Below are positions 16,004-23,989 of a DNA stretch of 26,167 nucleotides, piece after piece. The stretch is from Bacteroidota bacterium. Its GTDB lineage: Bacteria; Bacteroidota; Bacteroidia; Flavobacteriales; Flavobacteriaceae. A program made the position numbers and the translations under genes. Below the pieces are notes generated by a model. That model did no database searches, was not told where the DNA came from, and saw only the letters and a list, made by a program, of their open reading frames with translations. The stretch covers positions 1-26,167 of the forward strand of contig SMXJ01000127.1 in the NCBI GenBank assembly GCA_004356305.1, read 5' to 3'. How positions within the stretch are numbered: position 1 is the first letter of the stretch; each line of letters begins with the position of its first letter.

Positions 16004-17626
16004 ATGTGTAACAATAATCATATTCCAAATAAAAAATCTTCCAAGAAAGAAAAACATATCCACGATCAGGAACACAGTACCTGGAACCGGCGCTCTTTTA
16101 TGCAAGCCCTTGGTTTGGCGGGTGCCGGAAGTATGATGATTGGAGCCTCTTCCATATCGGCGTCCAAACCATCACCACTTGCTGTGGCATTGGCGGAAAG
16201 TGAAAACGATAACATTTTGGTTATCGTTAGACTGAAAGGTGGGAACGATGGTCTCAATACCATTGTACCTGTATATGACTACGCTAATTACGCCAATTTG
16301 AGGCCAACCATTCGACATCTACAGAGTGATCTATTGATGCTGAATAGTGACTTCGGAATTCCAAACTATATGGATAGCCTGGAATCTATTTGGGGAGATG
16401 GAAAAATGAAGGTGGTTCATGGCGTAGGTTACCAAAACCAGAACTTATCTCATTTCCGAAGTTCGGATATCTGGGCCTCGGCCGAATCGGTAAATTTTGA
16501 GCCTACCGGTTGGTGGGGTCGCTATTTTGAAGATCTCTACCCAGATTATCTCATCAATCCGCCGGAAATCCCTCCAGCCGTGCAGATAGGTAGTATTGGC
16601 AACTTGGTTTTTGAAGGAGACAGTAATAATTATGCCTTTGCGGTGGCCAACCCCGAACAGTTGGCGAATGTAGCCGAAAACGGCACCATACATGATGTGC
16701 TGGACTTACCGGATTGTGTATATGGAGACAAGTTATTGTTTATGCGCTCTACTACTAACACCACATTTCTATACGCCAGTGTTATTCACCAGGCATATAT
16801 GGCATCGAACAATGACGTGCCGTATGATCCAAATGCAGATCTTGCCGCCCAATTGTCTATAGTGGCACGATTGATCAAAGGAGGACTGGGTACCAAAGTT
16901 TATATGGTGAGCTTAAATGGTTTCGACACACATGCGAACCAGGTGGATACCCATAGAACAATTTTGGAAGATGTAGCCAATTCGATGAAAAGCTTTTATG
17001 ACGATCTGAAGGCAACAGGAATGGATGATCTGGTACTATCCATGACCATTTCCGAATTTGGCCGTAGACCTTACGAAAACGGTAGTGGAGGTACGGACCA
17101 CGGAGCCGCATCGCCGATACTCTTATTTGGTTCCGGATTGAATGGTAGTGGGTTCGTAGGTGAACATCCGGATATTACCGTATGGGATGTCAACGATAAC
17201 CTGATTCCTACTTCAGATTTTAGAGATGTCTATAGCAGCGTTTTAACCAATTGGTTTTGTCTGGATCCTACAATATTGGATTTGATACTATTGGGTCAGA
17301 CTTATGAGACTCTGGATCTTGGGTTCAGTTGTGAAATTTTGGGAACGCCTGATTTTAGTAACGTTACGCGCTTGATCCATCGACCTACTTATCAAGATAA
17401 TCGTACGTATATCGAACTTCAAATGCCTGTTACGGCCAATGTTACCATTAAATTGTACGATATTCTCGGTAAGGAAATAGCCACACTTAAAAACGAATTG
17501 CTATTCCCCGGCCGACATAAAATAGATGTGATGGCAGCCGTAGATACCCGTTTAAGTTTTGGGCAGTATATCTATAGAATTACTACCGGTGGACAGAATT
17601 ACAGTAAATCTATTTTAATCAAATAA
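16004..17626 (+). CDS. DUF1501 family protein with Tat-type leader and T9SS sorting domain
   Basis: 540 residues from ATG 16004; a TTG at 15983 would overlap the DUF1800 gene and is not favoured. The N-terminus has a long 28-residue polar region, then a twin-arginine signal (NRRSFMQALGLAGAG, R29-R30) and a hydrophobic segment to about residue 50. The DUF1501 domain follows: VIVRLKGGNDGLNTIVPVYD, GVGYQNQNLSHFRSSDIWASA, and LNGFDTHANQ with TISEFGRRPYENGSGGTDHGAA, a sulfatase-like fold with probable metal-binding His and Asp residues. The last 80 or so residues form a T9SS type A sorting domain (VTIKLYDILGKEIATL, then GQYIYRITTGG, ending KSILIK). The protein is therefore predicted to cross the inner membrane and be carried to the cell surface. 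Substrate unknown. Confidence 0.9.
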   Translation: MCNNNHIPNKKSSKKEKHIHDQEHSTWNRRSFMQALGLAGAGSMMIGASSISASKPSPLAVALAESENDNILVIVRLKGGNDGLNTIVPVYDYANYANLRPTIRHLQSDLLMLNSDFGIPNYMDSLESIWGDGKMKVVHGVGYQNQNLSHFRSSDIWASAESVNFEPTGWWGRYFEDLYPDYLINPPEIPPAVQIGSIGNLVFEGDSNNYAFAVANPEQLANVAENGTIHDVLDLPDCVYGDKLLFMRSTTNTTFLYASVIHQAYMASNNDVPYDPNADLAAQLSIVARLIKGGLGTKVYMVSLNGFDTHANQVDTHRTILEDVANSMKSFYDDLKATGMDDLVLSMTISEFGRRPYENGSGGTDHGAASPILLFGSGLNGSGFVGEHPDITVWDVNDNLIPTSDFRDVYSSVLTNWFCLDPTILDLILLGQTYETLDLGFSCEILGTPDFSNVTRLIHRPTYQDNRTYIELQMPVTANVTIKLYDILGKEIATLKNELLFPGRHKIDVMAAVDTRLSFGQYIYRITTGGQNYSKSILIK

Positions 17627-17647
17627 ATATCCCGATCTATATTTCTT

Positions 17648-17681
17648 AAAAAGTCTTTCTCTCGGGGAAGACTTTTTTTTT
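17648..17681 (+). terminator. Intrinsic terminator after the DUF1501 gene
   Basis: Stem of about 12 bp (17648-17659 with 17666-17677, one G·U pair) containing AAGTCTT/AAGACTT, a 6-nt loop and a T tract running to 17681. It lies 22 nt after the stop of the DUF1501 gene. The A-rich 5' side means it could also work weakly on the other strand. Confidence 0.85.
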
Positions 17682-17735
17682 AAAAAATTCCTGTTTTCAA
17701 GAAGGACAGGAAGATGATTCCGAAGATAAAATTCA

Positions 17736-17743
17736 TATTTTTG
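17736..17743 (+). promoter_or_regulatory. Candidate -7 element of metG
   Basis: TATTTTTG, an exact match to TAnnTTTG, placed after the preceding terminator and 41 nt before the metG ATG. No TTG is seen at the -33 position. I see no T-box or other aminoacyl-tRNA-sensing structure in the leader. Confidence 0.4.
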
Positions 17744-17784
17744 CAGCTGTGCCTGCTAAACCGCAGTAGGTTTCAGAACTAATA

Positions 17785-19875
17785 ATGAGTCAAGATCCAA
17801 AGTCCACTTCCACATCGGCAGAGAGGTATACCATTACGGCCGCATTGCCTTACTCCAATGGCCCTGTTCATATTGGTCATCTGGCCGGAGTCTATGTGCC
17901 GGCAGATATTTATGCGCGATTCCAACGTATGCAGGGAAAAGATGTTGTTTTTGTCTGCGGAAGTGATGAGCATGGGGTTCCTATTACACTCAAAGCCAGG
18001 AAGGAAGGCATCACTCCACAACAGGTGGTCGATAAATACCACGCTATAATCAAAAAGGCTTTTGAAGATTTTGGTATTACGTTCGATAATTATTCAAGGA
18101 CTTCTGCAAAAATACATCATGAAACCGCTTCGGCCTTTTTTAAGAAATTATATGAGGACGGAAAATTCGTTGAAAAGGTTACTGAGCAATTTTATGATGC
18201 AGAAGCCAGGCAGTTTCTTGCGGATAGATTTATCGTCGGAATTTGTCCGGTTTGCGGCTATGAAGAAAGTTATGGTGACCAGTGTGAAAATTGTGGAACC
18301 TCCCATAATGCCACCGACCTCATCAAACCAAAAAGTGCCATCACAGGGGCTACTCCCAGCCTTAAAAAAACCAGGCACTGGTTTTTGCCATTAGACCAAT
18401 ATGAGGCATGGCTAAAAGAATGGATCATCGAAGGGCACAAAAAAGATTGGAAGATAAACGTGTACGGGCAATGTAAATCCTGGATTGACGATGGTTTGCG
18501 TCCCCGGGCGGTAACTAGAGATCTCGATTGGGGAATCCCGGTACCATTGGAGGGAGCCGACGGAAAAGTACTTTATGTATGGTTCGATGCGCCTATTGGC
18601 TATATTTCTTCTACCAAGGAATGGGCAGAGAGAGAAGGCAAGGATTGGGAGCCATATTGGAAGGATAAAGACACTAAATTGCTGCATTTTATAGGCAAGG
18701 ACAATATTGTATTTCACTGTATCATTTTCCCGAGTATGCTCAAGGCAGAAGGCAGTTACATCCTTCCTGCCAATGTACCTGCCAACGAATTCCTGAACCT
18801 CGAGGGTGATAAGATCTCTACCAGTAAAAACTGGGCGGTGTGGTTGCATGAGTATTTGGATGATTTCCCGGGACAGCAAGATGTTTTGCGTTATGTCCTA
18901 ACAGCTAACGCTCCTGAAACCAAGGACAGTGATTTTAGCTGGACCGATTTCCAGGCAAGAAATAACAACGAGTTGGTTGCGATCTTCGGAAATTTTATCA
19001 ATCGCGTAGTCGTACTCACCCATAAATATTATGATGGGGTGGTGCCAGTATCTACTAATTTAATAAAGATTGATAATATTGCATTAGGTGTTATTGAAAG
19101 CAATAAAAATCATATTTCTAAATCATTAGAAAATTATAGATTCCGAGAGGCCCTCAACCACTTGATGAATACTGCTAGAATGGGAAATCAGTATTTAGCG
19201 GGTGAAGAGCCATGGAAAACTATCAAGACGGATGAAGAGCGAACTAAAACGGTGATGTATGTTGCCCTGCAAATTGCATCAGCATTGGCGGTATTAAGTG
19301 AACCGTTCTTGCCTTTTACTTCAGAGAAATTAAAGAAGATGCTGTGTTTTTCAAAACTGGAAACAATGCCTGAATGGAAAAGTATTACTGAAGACAATAT
19401 ATTCCTTCCCGGCGGTCACCAAATAGGAGAAAGTTCTTTACTCTTCAGCAAAATAGAAGACACTCAAATACAACAACAACGGGACAAATTGCAAGCCAGC
19501 AAAAAAGCCAACGAAGCGATGAATACAACAACAGCACCTCAAAAAGACATTATTAATTTCGACGATTTCACCAAGCTCGATATGCGTGTAGGTACCATCA
19601 TCGAAGCCGAAAGAATGCCCAAAACCAAAAAACTGATGGTCTTAAAAGTCGATATGGGTATCGATGTACGTACCATCGTTTCGGGGATAGCCGAAAGTTT
19701 CACTGCCGAAGAAGTTGTGGGCAAAAAAGTTACGGTTTTGATAAACCTGGCACCTCGTGCAATACGTGGTGTAGATAGTGAGGGAATGATCTTAATGACC
19801 GAAACAGCCGATGGTAAGTTTGTCTTCATAAATCCGGATGAAGATGGAATTGGCAATGGTGCGACCATCAACTAA
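17785..19875 (+). CDS. metG: Methionyl-tRNA synthetase
   Basis: 696 residues. Charges tRNA-Met with methionine. The class I signature HIGH is H29-IGH32 in PYSNGPVHIGHLAG. The second signature is the variant KISTS (343-347) in GDKISTSKNWAVW, as is usual for MetRS in this lineage. The zinc knuckle has C154, C157, C167 and C170 (CPVCGYEESYGDQCENC). An anticodon-binding helical domain follows. The C-terminal tRNA-binding OB domain (EMAP/Trbp111-like) begins near residue 590 (FDDFTKLDMRVGTIIEAERMPKT in outline) and runs to the end. All parts are intact. It is transcribed alone, with a -7 element upstream and a hairpin terminator 104 nt past the stop. Confidence 0.98.
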   Translation: MSQDPKSTSTSAERYTITAALPYSNGPVHIGHLAGVYVPADIYARFQRMQGKDVVFVCGSDEHGVPITLKARKEGITPQQVVDKYHAIIKKAFEDFGITFDNYSRTSAKIHHETASAFFKKLYEDGKFVEKVTEQFYDAEARQFLADRFIVGICPVCGYEESYGDQCENCGTSHNATDLIKPKSAITGATPSLKKTRHWFLPLDQYEAWLKEWIIEGHKKDWKINVYGQCKSWIDDGLRPRAVTRDLDWGIPVPLEGADGKVLYVWFDAPIGYISSTKEWAEREGKDWEPYWKDKDTKLLHFIGKDNIVFHCIIFPSMLKAEGSYILPANVPANEFLNLEGDKISTSKNWAVWLHEYLDDFPGQQDVLRYVLTANAPETKDSDFSWTDFQARNNNELVAIFGNFINRVVVLTHKYYDGVVPVSTNLIKIDNIALGVIESNKNHISKSLENYRFREALNHLMNTARMGNQYLAGEEPWKTIKTDEERTKTVMYVALQIASALAVLSEPFLPFTSEKLKKMLCFSKLETMPEWKSITEDNIFLPGGHQIGESSLLFSKIEDTQIQQQRDKLQASKKANEAMNTTTAPQKDIINFDDFTKLDMRVGTIIEAERMPKTKKLMVLKVDMGIDVRTIVSGIAESFTAEEVVGKKVTVLINLAPRAIRGVDSEGMILMTETADGKFVFINPDEDGIGNGATIN

Positions 19876-19965
19876 TCAAATTCTCACAAGTATCTCATAA
19901 ATTTTTTATGTGACCGGTGCTAAAGGTAAGTTTGGAGTGTTAAAAAATTGCTTAACCTGTCTACG

Positions 19966-21903
19966 TTAAATGTTTTGAATGAACATCTTTAAGGATTCTC
20001 CCTTGGAGATGTTCATCTTTTTTCTAATAGTATAGCGATAGTTATCCACGCTCGCGGCACTTATATTAAGCTGTAGCGCAATTTGCTTTGAGGTTTGTCC
20101 CAACCGAAGCATGGTGGTTACCTTTTTTTCTTTATCCGAGAGACTTTTATACATCTCATTGATCTTAGCGCGGAAGGAATCTGTGGTTTCATTTACCTGT
20201 TGGTACAATTGAATTTTTTCTTTGTTCTGTTCGATATCGTTATTGATAAAGTGCATGGTGTCGTTCACTATTTCTTTATAGGTATCGTTGGTCACTTTAA
20301 TACTTTTGAGCTTCGACTTGATGTTTTCCAGGAGTTCATTTTTTTCTGAAATGTGAATTGCAAAATCTGTGATCTGCCTGTTTTTAAAGCGAACTTTATT
20401 ATCCAATACCTGTTGCTTTACATATAAAACCTCCTGCTTGGATTCTAAGACTGCTCTGCGAGCCAGGTTCAACTTACGCTGCCGCAAGAACATGAAAACA
20501 GAAAACAAAATGATCAATCCGGCCGAGCCTATAAGATAGTAGTTACGATGTTTGATCCTTTTTTGGGCTTCGCTGGCCAGTGCCAACTGAGTTTCAGTTT
20601 TTTCTAGATCCGACAGCAACTGGTAGTAATTATGTTCCACACGTAATACATTGATCTTGCCTGTGTTGAGCTCTTGCTGTAAGCTGTCTTTGAGCTGAGT
20701 ATACTTCTCGAAATAAAGTAAAGTGTTTCCGGCATCTCCTGTTTCTTTATACAATTGATACAATTCATCATAGGTATCCAACCGAGATTCCCTAAGGTTC
20801 AACGATTGCATATAAGCAACGTTATCCTCTAATAATTTTATGGCTCGTGTAAAATTCCTTTCCCTTTTGAGAATTTGTGATTCTGCCAGGGCAATTTTAT
20901 TACTGAACATTGGAAAATTCATATCCCTTGATGCCATGTAGGCAGAATCCAGATACTTCTTCGCCATTGCTGTTTCATTATTCTTAAAATAGGTGGTGCT
21001 TAAATCCAGGAAGATAGCGACAAGCATATGAGTATCGCCTAAATCTTTCCCCATGGTAAGTGCCTTTTTAAATTCTTTTTTAGCACTGTTATATTTTTGC
21101 TTTCTCAACAATAGTTGTCCCTTATCGCTCAATACCATGACTTCACCGGCCACATAATTGATGTCCTTATAAGTCTGTGCTGAACTGTCCAAATAGATCT
21201 CTGCCAGTACATACTGTTCTTTTTTGGTATAAGTGGTCGCTAAAATATTGTAGTTGTCTGCTATATTATGAAATGCTTCAATTTGTTTGGCTCTTTCCAA
21301 TGCTTGTTTGGCGTTTTCAATGGTGTTGTCATACTCTTCAATATTGAAATAGATCAATGCGAGGCTACTGTAGTTTTCTACCAGATAACTTTGTGACGTT
21401 ACATCGATAGGGGCTTTATTCAAAAACCGATTCGCTTCCAATATTTTTTCGAAAGCGAGATCCATCCGCTCGTTGTTATTGTATGCAATACCCCCAATGG
21501 TATTTGCTATACCAATATTCAAAAAATGGCTTTCGTTCTGCTTATTAAGATTTTGTATAGCACTGTCAATATATTTTAATGTTGCATCATAATCGTCATT
21601 ATACATATCAACCAGGCTCAAATTGATAAAGGTATCTGAGATCAACACACTATCATTTATAGATTTGCTAAGTACCAGCGCTCTGTTTAAATAATAGACC
21701 GTACTATCGGGACGATCAAAAAACAGCTGTCCAATTTCGTGTAATTTTTCAATGCGATCTTCTGTCGTTAGGCTATTCGCCCGTAATTCGGCCTTCAGTG
21801 CATCGATATTTTGACCCGTAATCGAACTTGCCTGGTTCTGAGCCGAAACAGAAATTTGAGATGTGAAAATATATATAGAAAATAATAAAAAATATCTCAT
21901 CAA
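19966..21903 (-). CDS. Membrane-bound TPR regulator with C-terminal LuxR-type HTH
   Basis: 645 residues. Order: Sec signal peptide (1 to about 21, ending SVSAQ); a long helical array of TPR-like repeats with YFDRPD/YYLNRAL, YDNTIENAKQALERAKQ and KYNSAKKEFKKALTMGK motifs (about 50-400); one membrane segment at about 455-475 (YYLIGSAGLIILFSVFMFL); a basic coiled-coil linker; and a helix-turn-helix of the LuxR/GerE class at about 585-645 (LSDKEKKVTTMLRLGQTSKQIA, then ISAASVDNYRYTIRKKM). The TPR part would be periplasmic and the HTH cytoplasmic, making a one-component transmembrane sensor-regulator, a common Bacteroidetes type. Ligand and targets are unknown. Two adjacent ATGs (21903, 21900) could start it. 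Its last codons overlap the metG terminator. Confidence 0.88.
   Translation of the reverse strand: MMRYFLLFSIYIFTSQISVSAQNQASSITGQNIDALKAELRANSLTTEDRIEKLHEIGQLFFDRPDSTVYYLNRALVLSKSINDSVLISDTFINLSLVDMYNDDYDATLKYIDSAIQNLNKQNESHFLNIGIANTIGGIAYNNNERMDLAFEKILEANRFLNKAPIDVTSQSYLVENYSSLALIYFNIEEYDNTIENAKQALERAKQIEAFHNIADNYNILATTYTKKEQYVLAEIYLDSSAQTYKDINYVAGEVMVLSDKGQLLLRKQKYNSAKKEFKKALTMGKDLGDTHMLVAIFLDLSTTYFKNNETAMAKKYLDSAYMASRDMNFPMFSNKIALAESQILKRERNFTRAIKLLEDNVAYMQSLNLRESRLDTYDELYQLYKETGDAGNTLLYFEKYTQLKDSLQQELNTGKINVLRVEHNYYQLLSDLEKTETQLALASEAQKRIKHRNYYLIGSAGLIILFSVFMFLRQRKLNLARRAVLESKQEVLYVKQQVLDNKVRFKNRQITDFAIHISEKNELLENIKSKLKSIKVTNDTYKEIVNDTMHFINNDIEQNKEKIQLYQQVNETTDSFRAKINEMYKSLSDKEKKVTTMLRLGQTSKQIALQLNISAASVDNYRYTIRKKMNISKGESLKMFIQNI
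19979..20023 (+). terminator. Intrinsic terminator of metG, inside the 3' end of the convergent gene
   Basis: A 16-bp stem (19979-19994 with 20001-20016, two G·U pairs) with a 6-nt loop, followed by six T residues at 20018-20023 on the + strand. It lies 104 nt after the metG stop. The hairpin sequence also encodes the last residues of the convergent TPR-HTH protein (ISKGESLKMFI). The opposite strand lacks a T tract, so it acts only on metG transcripts. Confidence 0.8.
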
Positions 21904-22152
21904 TCGGATTAATTATGAGTTACAAATTAGATAATTATATTTTCGCCAGCACAATTTAAATATCACTATTTTCTCATTTGTTTCTCAAAAAGGTAATGAG
22001 TAGTTTAATTTTATTTCTTGAATTGCTATCGATATTATACTAGGTAACGATGTTTCATGAGCAAAAAGTTTGTTACATATACTCTCATTCAATCCATTTG
22101 TCTATAATGTCCAAGTAATACCTGCTTATCTAGGTTAGTTGTTGTGAATATG
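21904..22152 (+). other. Intergenic stretch without a recognisable gene; possible small RNA
   Basis: The 340-bp gap between the TPR-HTH start and the ssb end holds no credible protein gene; the longest ATG frame I followed by hand on the + strand is a 22-codon one at 22050-22118 with no family resemblance. The right part holds two terminators. The + strand terminator at 22153-22188 has no annotated gene before it, so this stretch may be transcribed as a non-coding RNA, but I find no good TTG/TAnnTTTG promoter for it. Confidence 0.3.
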
Positions 22153-22188
22153 AACCATCAGGAATTTGTTTATTCTTGATGGTTTTTT
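22153..22188 (+). terminator. Strong + strand intrinsic terminator without an upstream gene
   Basis: A 13-bp stem (AACCATCAGGAAT with ATTCTTGATGGTT, one G·U pair), a 6-nt loop, then a TTTTTT tract at 22183-22188. The T tract is on the + strand only. The genes on both sides are on the minus strand. Confidence 0.8.
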
Positions 22189-22190
22189 AA

Positions 22191-22228
22191 TTAAAAAGGC
22201 CCCTTCGCTAAAAGCGGAGAGGCCTTAA
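22191..22228 (-). terminator. Intrinsic terminator of ssb
   Basis: Long hairpin: AAGGCC (22196-22201) pairs with GGCCTT (22221-22226), then one C/A mismatch, then seven more pairs closing on a 3-nt loop. On the minus strand it is followed by five T residues. It begins 16 nt after the ssb stop. Confidence 0.85.
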
Positions 22229-22243
22229 GTATCGGGATCCAAC

Positions 22244-22582
22244 TTACGACTTACTGCCCAACAGCAATAATTCATTACATAAGATCTCAGTGACATACTT
22301 TTTATTTCCCTCTTTATCTTCCCAGGAGCGGCTAGTGAGTTTGCCTTCGATGGCGATCTCTTGTCCTTTGGTTACGTAATTCTCGACCACATTTACGAGG
22401 CCACCACGTACTATCACATTGTGCCAGTGAGTGCGTTCTACTTTTTGTCCTTCTTTGTCTTTGTAGCTATCGTCGGTAGCCATGGAGAATTTCGCCAATT
22501 TGTTACCATCTTCGAAGCTTACGATCTCTGGGTCTTGTCCCAATCTTCCAATCAACTGTACTTTGTTTCTAAGTGCGTTCAT
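22244..22582 (-). CDS. ssb: Single-stranded DNA-binding protein, short form
   Basis: 112 residues forming one OB fold: start MNALRNKVQLIGRLGQDPEI, then KLAKFSMATDD, the THWHNVIVRGGLVNVVENYVTKG core, and EGKLTSRSWEDKEGNKKYVTEI. It binds ssDNA in replication or repair. It ends GSKS straight after the OB fold, with no flexible linker and no acidic D-x-x-x-D-I-P-F-type tip, which full-length bacterial SSB uses to recruit partners. It is therefore probably an accessory SSB paralogue; a longer one would be expected elsewhere in the genome. It has its own candidate promoter and a clear terminator. Confidence 0.93.
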   Translation of the reverse strand: MNALRNKVQLIGRLGQDPEIVSFEDGNKLAKFSMATDDSYKDKEGQKVERTHWHNVIVRGGLVNVVENYVTKGQEIAIEGKLTSRSWEDKEGNKKYVTEILCNELLLLGSKS

Positions 22583-22606
22583 AATTTTAAATTTTATATT
22601 AAACAG

Positions 22607-22635
22607 TTAAGATATGTTGAACCTCTCTGATCCAA
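22607..22635 (-). promoter_or_regulatory. Candidate ssb promoter
   Basis: On the minus strand: TTG at 22635-22633, an 18-nt spacer, then TATCTTAA at 22614-22607 (two mismatches to the TAnnTTTG -7 pattern). The element ends 24 nt before the ATG at 22582. Confidence 0.4.
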
Positions 22636-22698
22636 CACTGCAAATATGATATGACAATTCCGTACGACTCGGTTGGGAAGTATTTACTTTCGCTTATA

Positions 22699-22724
22699 GT
22701 CGTTTGTAAGTGTTTACAAATGAC
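22699..22724. promoter_or_regulatory. 26-bp near-perfect palindrome, possible operator
   Basis: GTCGTTTGTAA and TTACAAATGAC flank a 4-bp centre; only one pair of the 11-bp arms mismatches. It lies in the 262-bp region between the divergent ssb and metal transporter genes, about 64 bp upstream of the ssb -33 element and 120 bp from the transporter start. It has no T tract on either side, so it is not a terminator. An operator for a dimeric regulator is an inference. Confidence 0.35.
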
Positions 22725-22844
22725 TCTCATTGGTGCAAACGCCTATGTTTCTGACATTTGATCATAAATAGGGCTTGTACCAAATAATTTGTAGTTTTAA
22801 ATGTTTTTTCAGAAGAACATATAAGATATATCATTTTCAGTACT

Positions 22845-23591
22845 ATGGATCCACAAGATTCTCACGACGAAGACAATCACCACCGTCAAAAAGGACTTTT
22901 CAAAAGGTTCGAGGCCTACCTGGGTGAATTTGTCTATGGAGGGATCGACGGCTGTGTTACCACCTTTGCCGTGGTTGCCGGAGCAGTGGGGGCGGGACTG
23001 GATAGTTCTATTATTATTATTCTTGGTTTTGCCAATCTCCTGGCCGATGGTTTTGCTATGTCTGTGGGTGCCTATCTTTCCTCTAAATCGGAAAGAGACA
23101 ATTACCAAAAACACAAACAAGTGGAATACTGGGAAGTGGAAAACCTCCCTGAAGTTGAAAAGGAAGAGATCCGTGATATCTATCGCGCCAAAGGCTTTGA
23201 AGGCGAATTACTGGAACAGATAGTCGCAGTGATAACAGCCGACGAACATCGGTGGGTGGACGTTATGATGAAGGAGGAACTCAATATGATAGAAGAGACC
23301 AAGTCTCCTTTGAAAATGGGTGCTGTAACTTATTTTGCCTTTATTCTAATCGGGTTGATTCCCTTACTTACATACGTTTGGGACTTTGTCCGGCCCATTG
23401 ATGGGAATCTGTTCTTTATCGCTTCCTCACTTACCGCCGTGGGATTTATTATTATTGGAATATTTAAAACCTATGTTACTCAAACCAAGATCTGGAAAGG
23501 GGTTTTAGAAACCTTGCTACTAGGAGCAATAGCCGCTTTTGTGGCCTATTTCGTCGGAGATATTTTGGAACATATCGTACTTAATTCTTAA
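22845..23591 (+). CDS. VIT1/CCC1 family iron/manganese transporter
   Basis: 248 residues with about five membrane segments and a cytoplasmic helical insert between TM2 and TM3 (about 82-155). The first segments carry the family blocks EFVYGGIDGCVTTFAVVAGAVGAGL (in outline, 28-52) and GFANLLADGFAMSVGAYLSSKSE (in outline, 61-83). Aligned to the plant structure EgVIT1 with a constant offset of 8, the transport residues D43 and M80 become D35 and M72, and the metal-binding Glu and Met residues of the insert match E94, E97, E105, E108, E145, M141 and M142. All are present. It would export Fe2+ or Mn2+ from the cytoplasm in exchange for protons. It lies upstream of the VOC gene (17 bp) and acs; the link to them is unclear. 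Confidence 0.9.
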   Translation: MDPQDSHDEDNHHRQKGLFKRFEAYLGEFVYGGIDGCVTTFAVVAGAVGAGLDSSIIIILGFANLLADGFAMSVGAYLSSKSERDNYQKHKQVEYWEVENLPEVEKEEIRDIYRAKGFEGELLEQIVAVITADEHRWVDVMMKEELNMIEETKSPLKMGAVTYFAFILIGLIPLLTYVWDFVRPIDGNLFFIASSLTAVGFIIIGIFKTYVTQTKIWKGVLETLLLGAIAAFVAYFVGDILEHIVLNS

Positions 23592-23608
23592 TAATTTCTT
23601 TATTAATA

Positions 23609-23986
23609 ATGAACTCGCAAAAAGAACTTTTCTCTCACGCCGCCACCGTGTTGGCGGTCGCGAATGTTGGGCATTCCTTAGCTTATTACGAGAATAAATT
23701 GGGTTTCACATGTAACTTCAAATGGAATGATCCTATGGACTACGCGGTTCTTAAAAGAGGTGATATTTCCATTCACCTCACAAATAAAGACAACGCGGAA
23801 AGTGTTTTAAAAAACCAAATTTCCATATACATCTTTGTACATGATGTCGATGCGGTTTACCATGAATTTTCAGAGAAGAATGTCACCATACACACTCCTA
23901 TCGGAGATCGAGAATACCAAATGCGGGAGTTCGATGTTATAGATCCGGACGGATATATTATTGGTTTCGGAATGAATACTAACTAA
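23609..23986 (+). CDS. VOC (glyoxalase/bleomycin-resistance fold) family protein
   Basis: 125 residues with the repeated beta-alpha-beta-beta-beta VOC fold. The first half has VLAVANVGHSLAYYENKLGF and the second ends with FDVIDPDGYIIGFG, the usual close of the glyoxalase/bleomycin-resistance group. H22 and an acidic residue late in the sequence could act in metal or ligand binding, but a complete metal triad is not obvious, so it may be a ligand-binding or antibiotic-binding member instead of an enzyme. It starts 17 bp after the metal transporter gene and ends 3 bp before acs, so it is within the same transcription unit. Substrate unknown. Confidence 0.85.
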   Translation: MNSQKELFSHAATVLAVANVGHSLAYYENKLGFTCNFKWNDPMDYAVLKRGDISIHLTNKDNAESVLKNQISIYIFVHDVDAVYHEFSEKNVTIHTPIGDREYQMREFDVIDPDGYIIGFGMNTN

Positions 23987-23989
23987 ACC

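Noticed and set aside
22050..22118. 22-codon ATG frame in the gap upstream of the ssb end.
   Set aside because: No recognisable sequence, no promoter, and expected by chance in AT-rich DNA.
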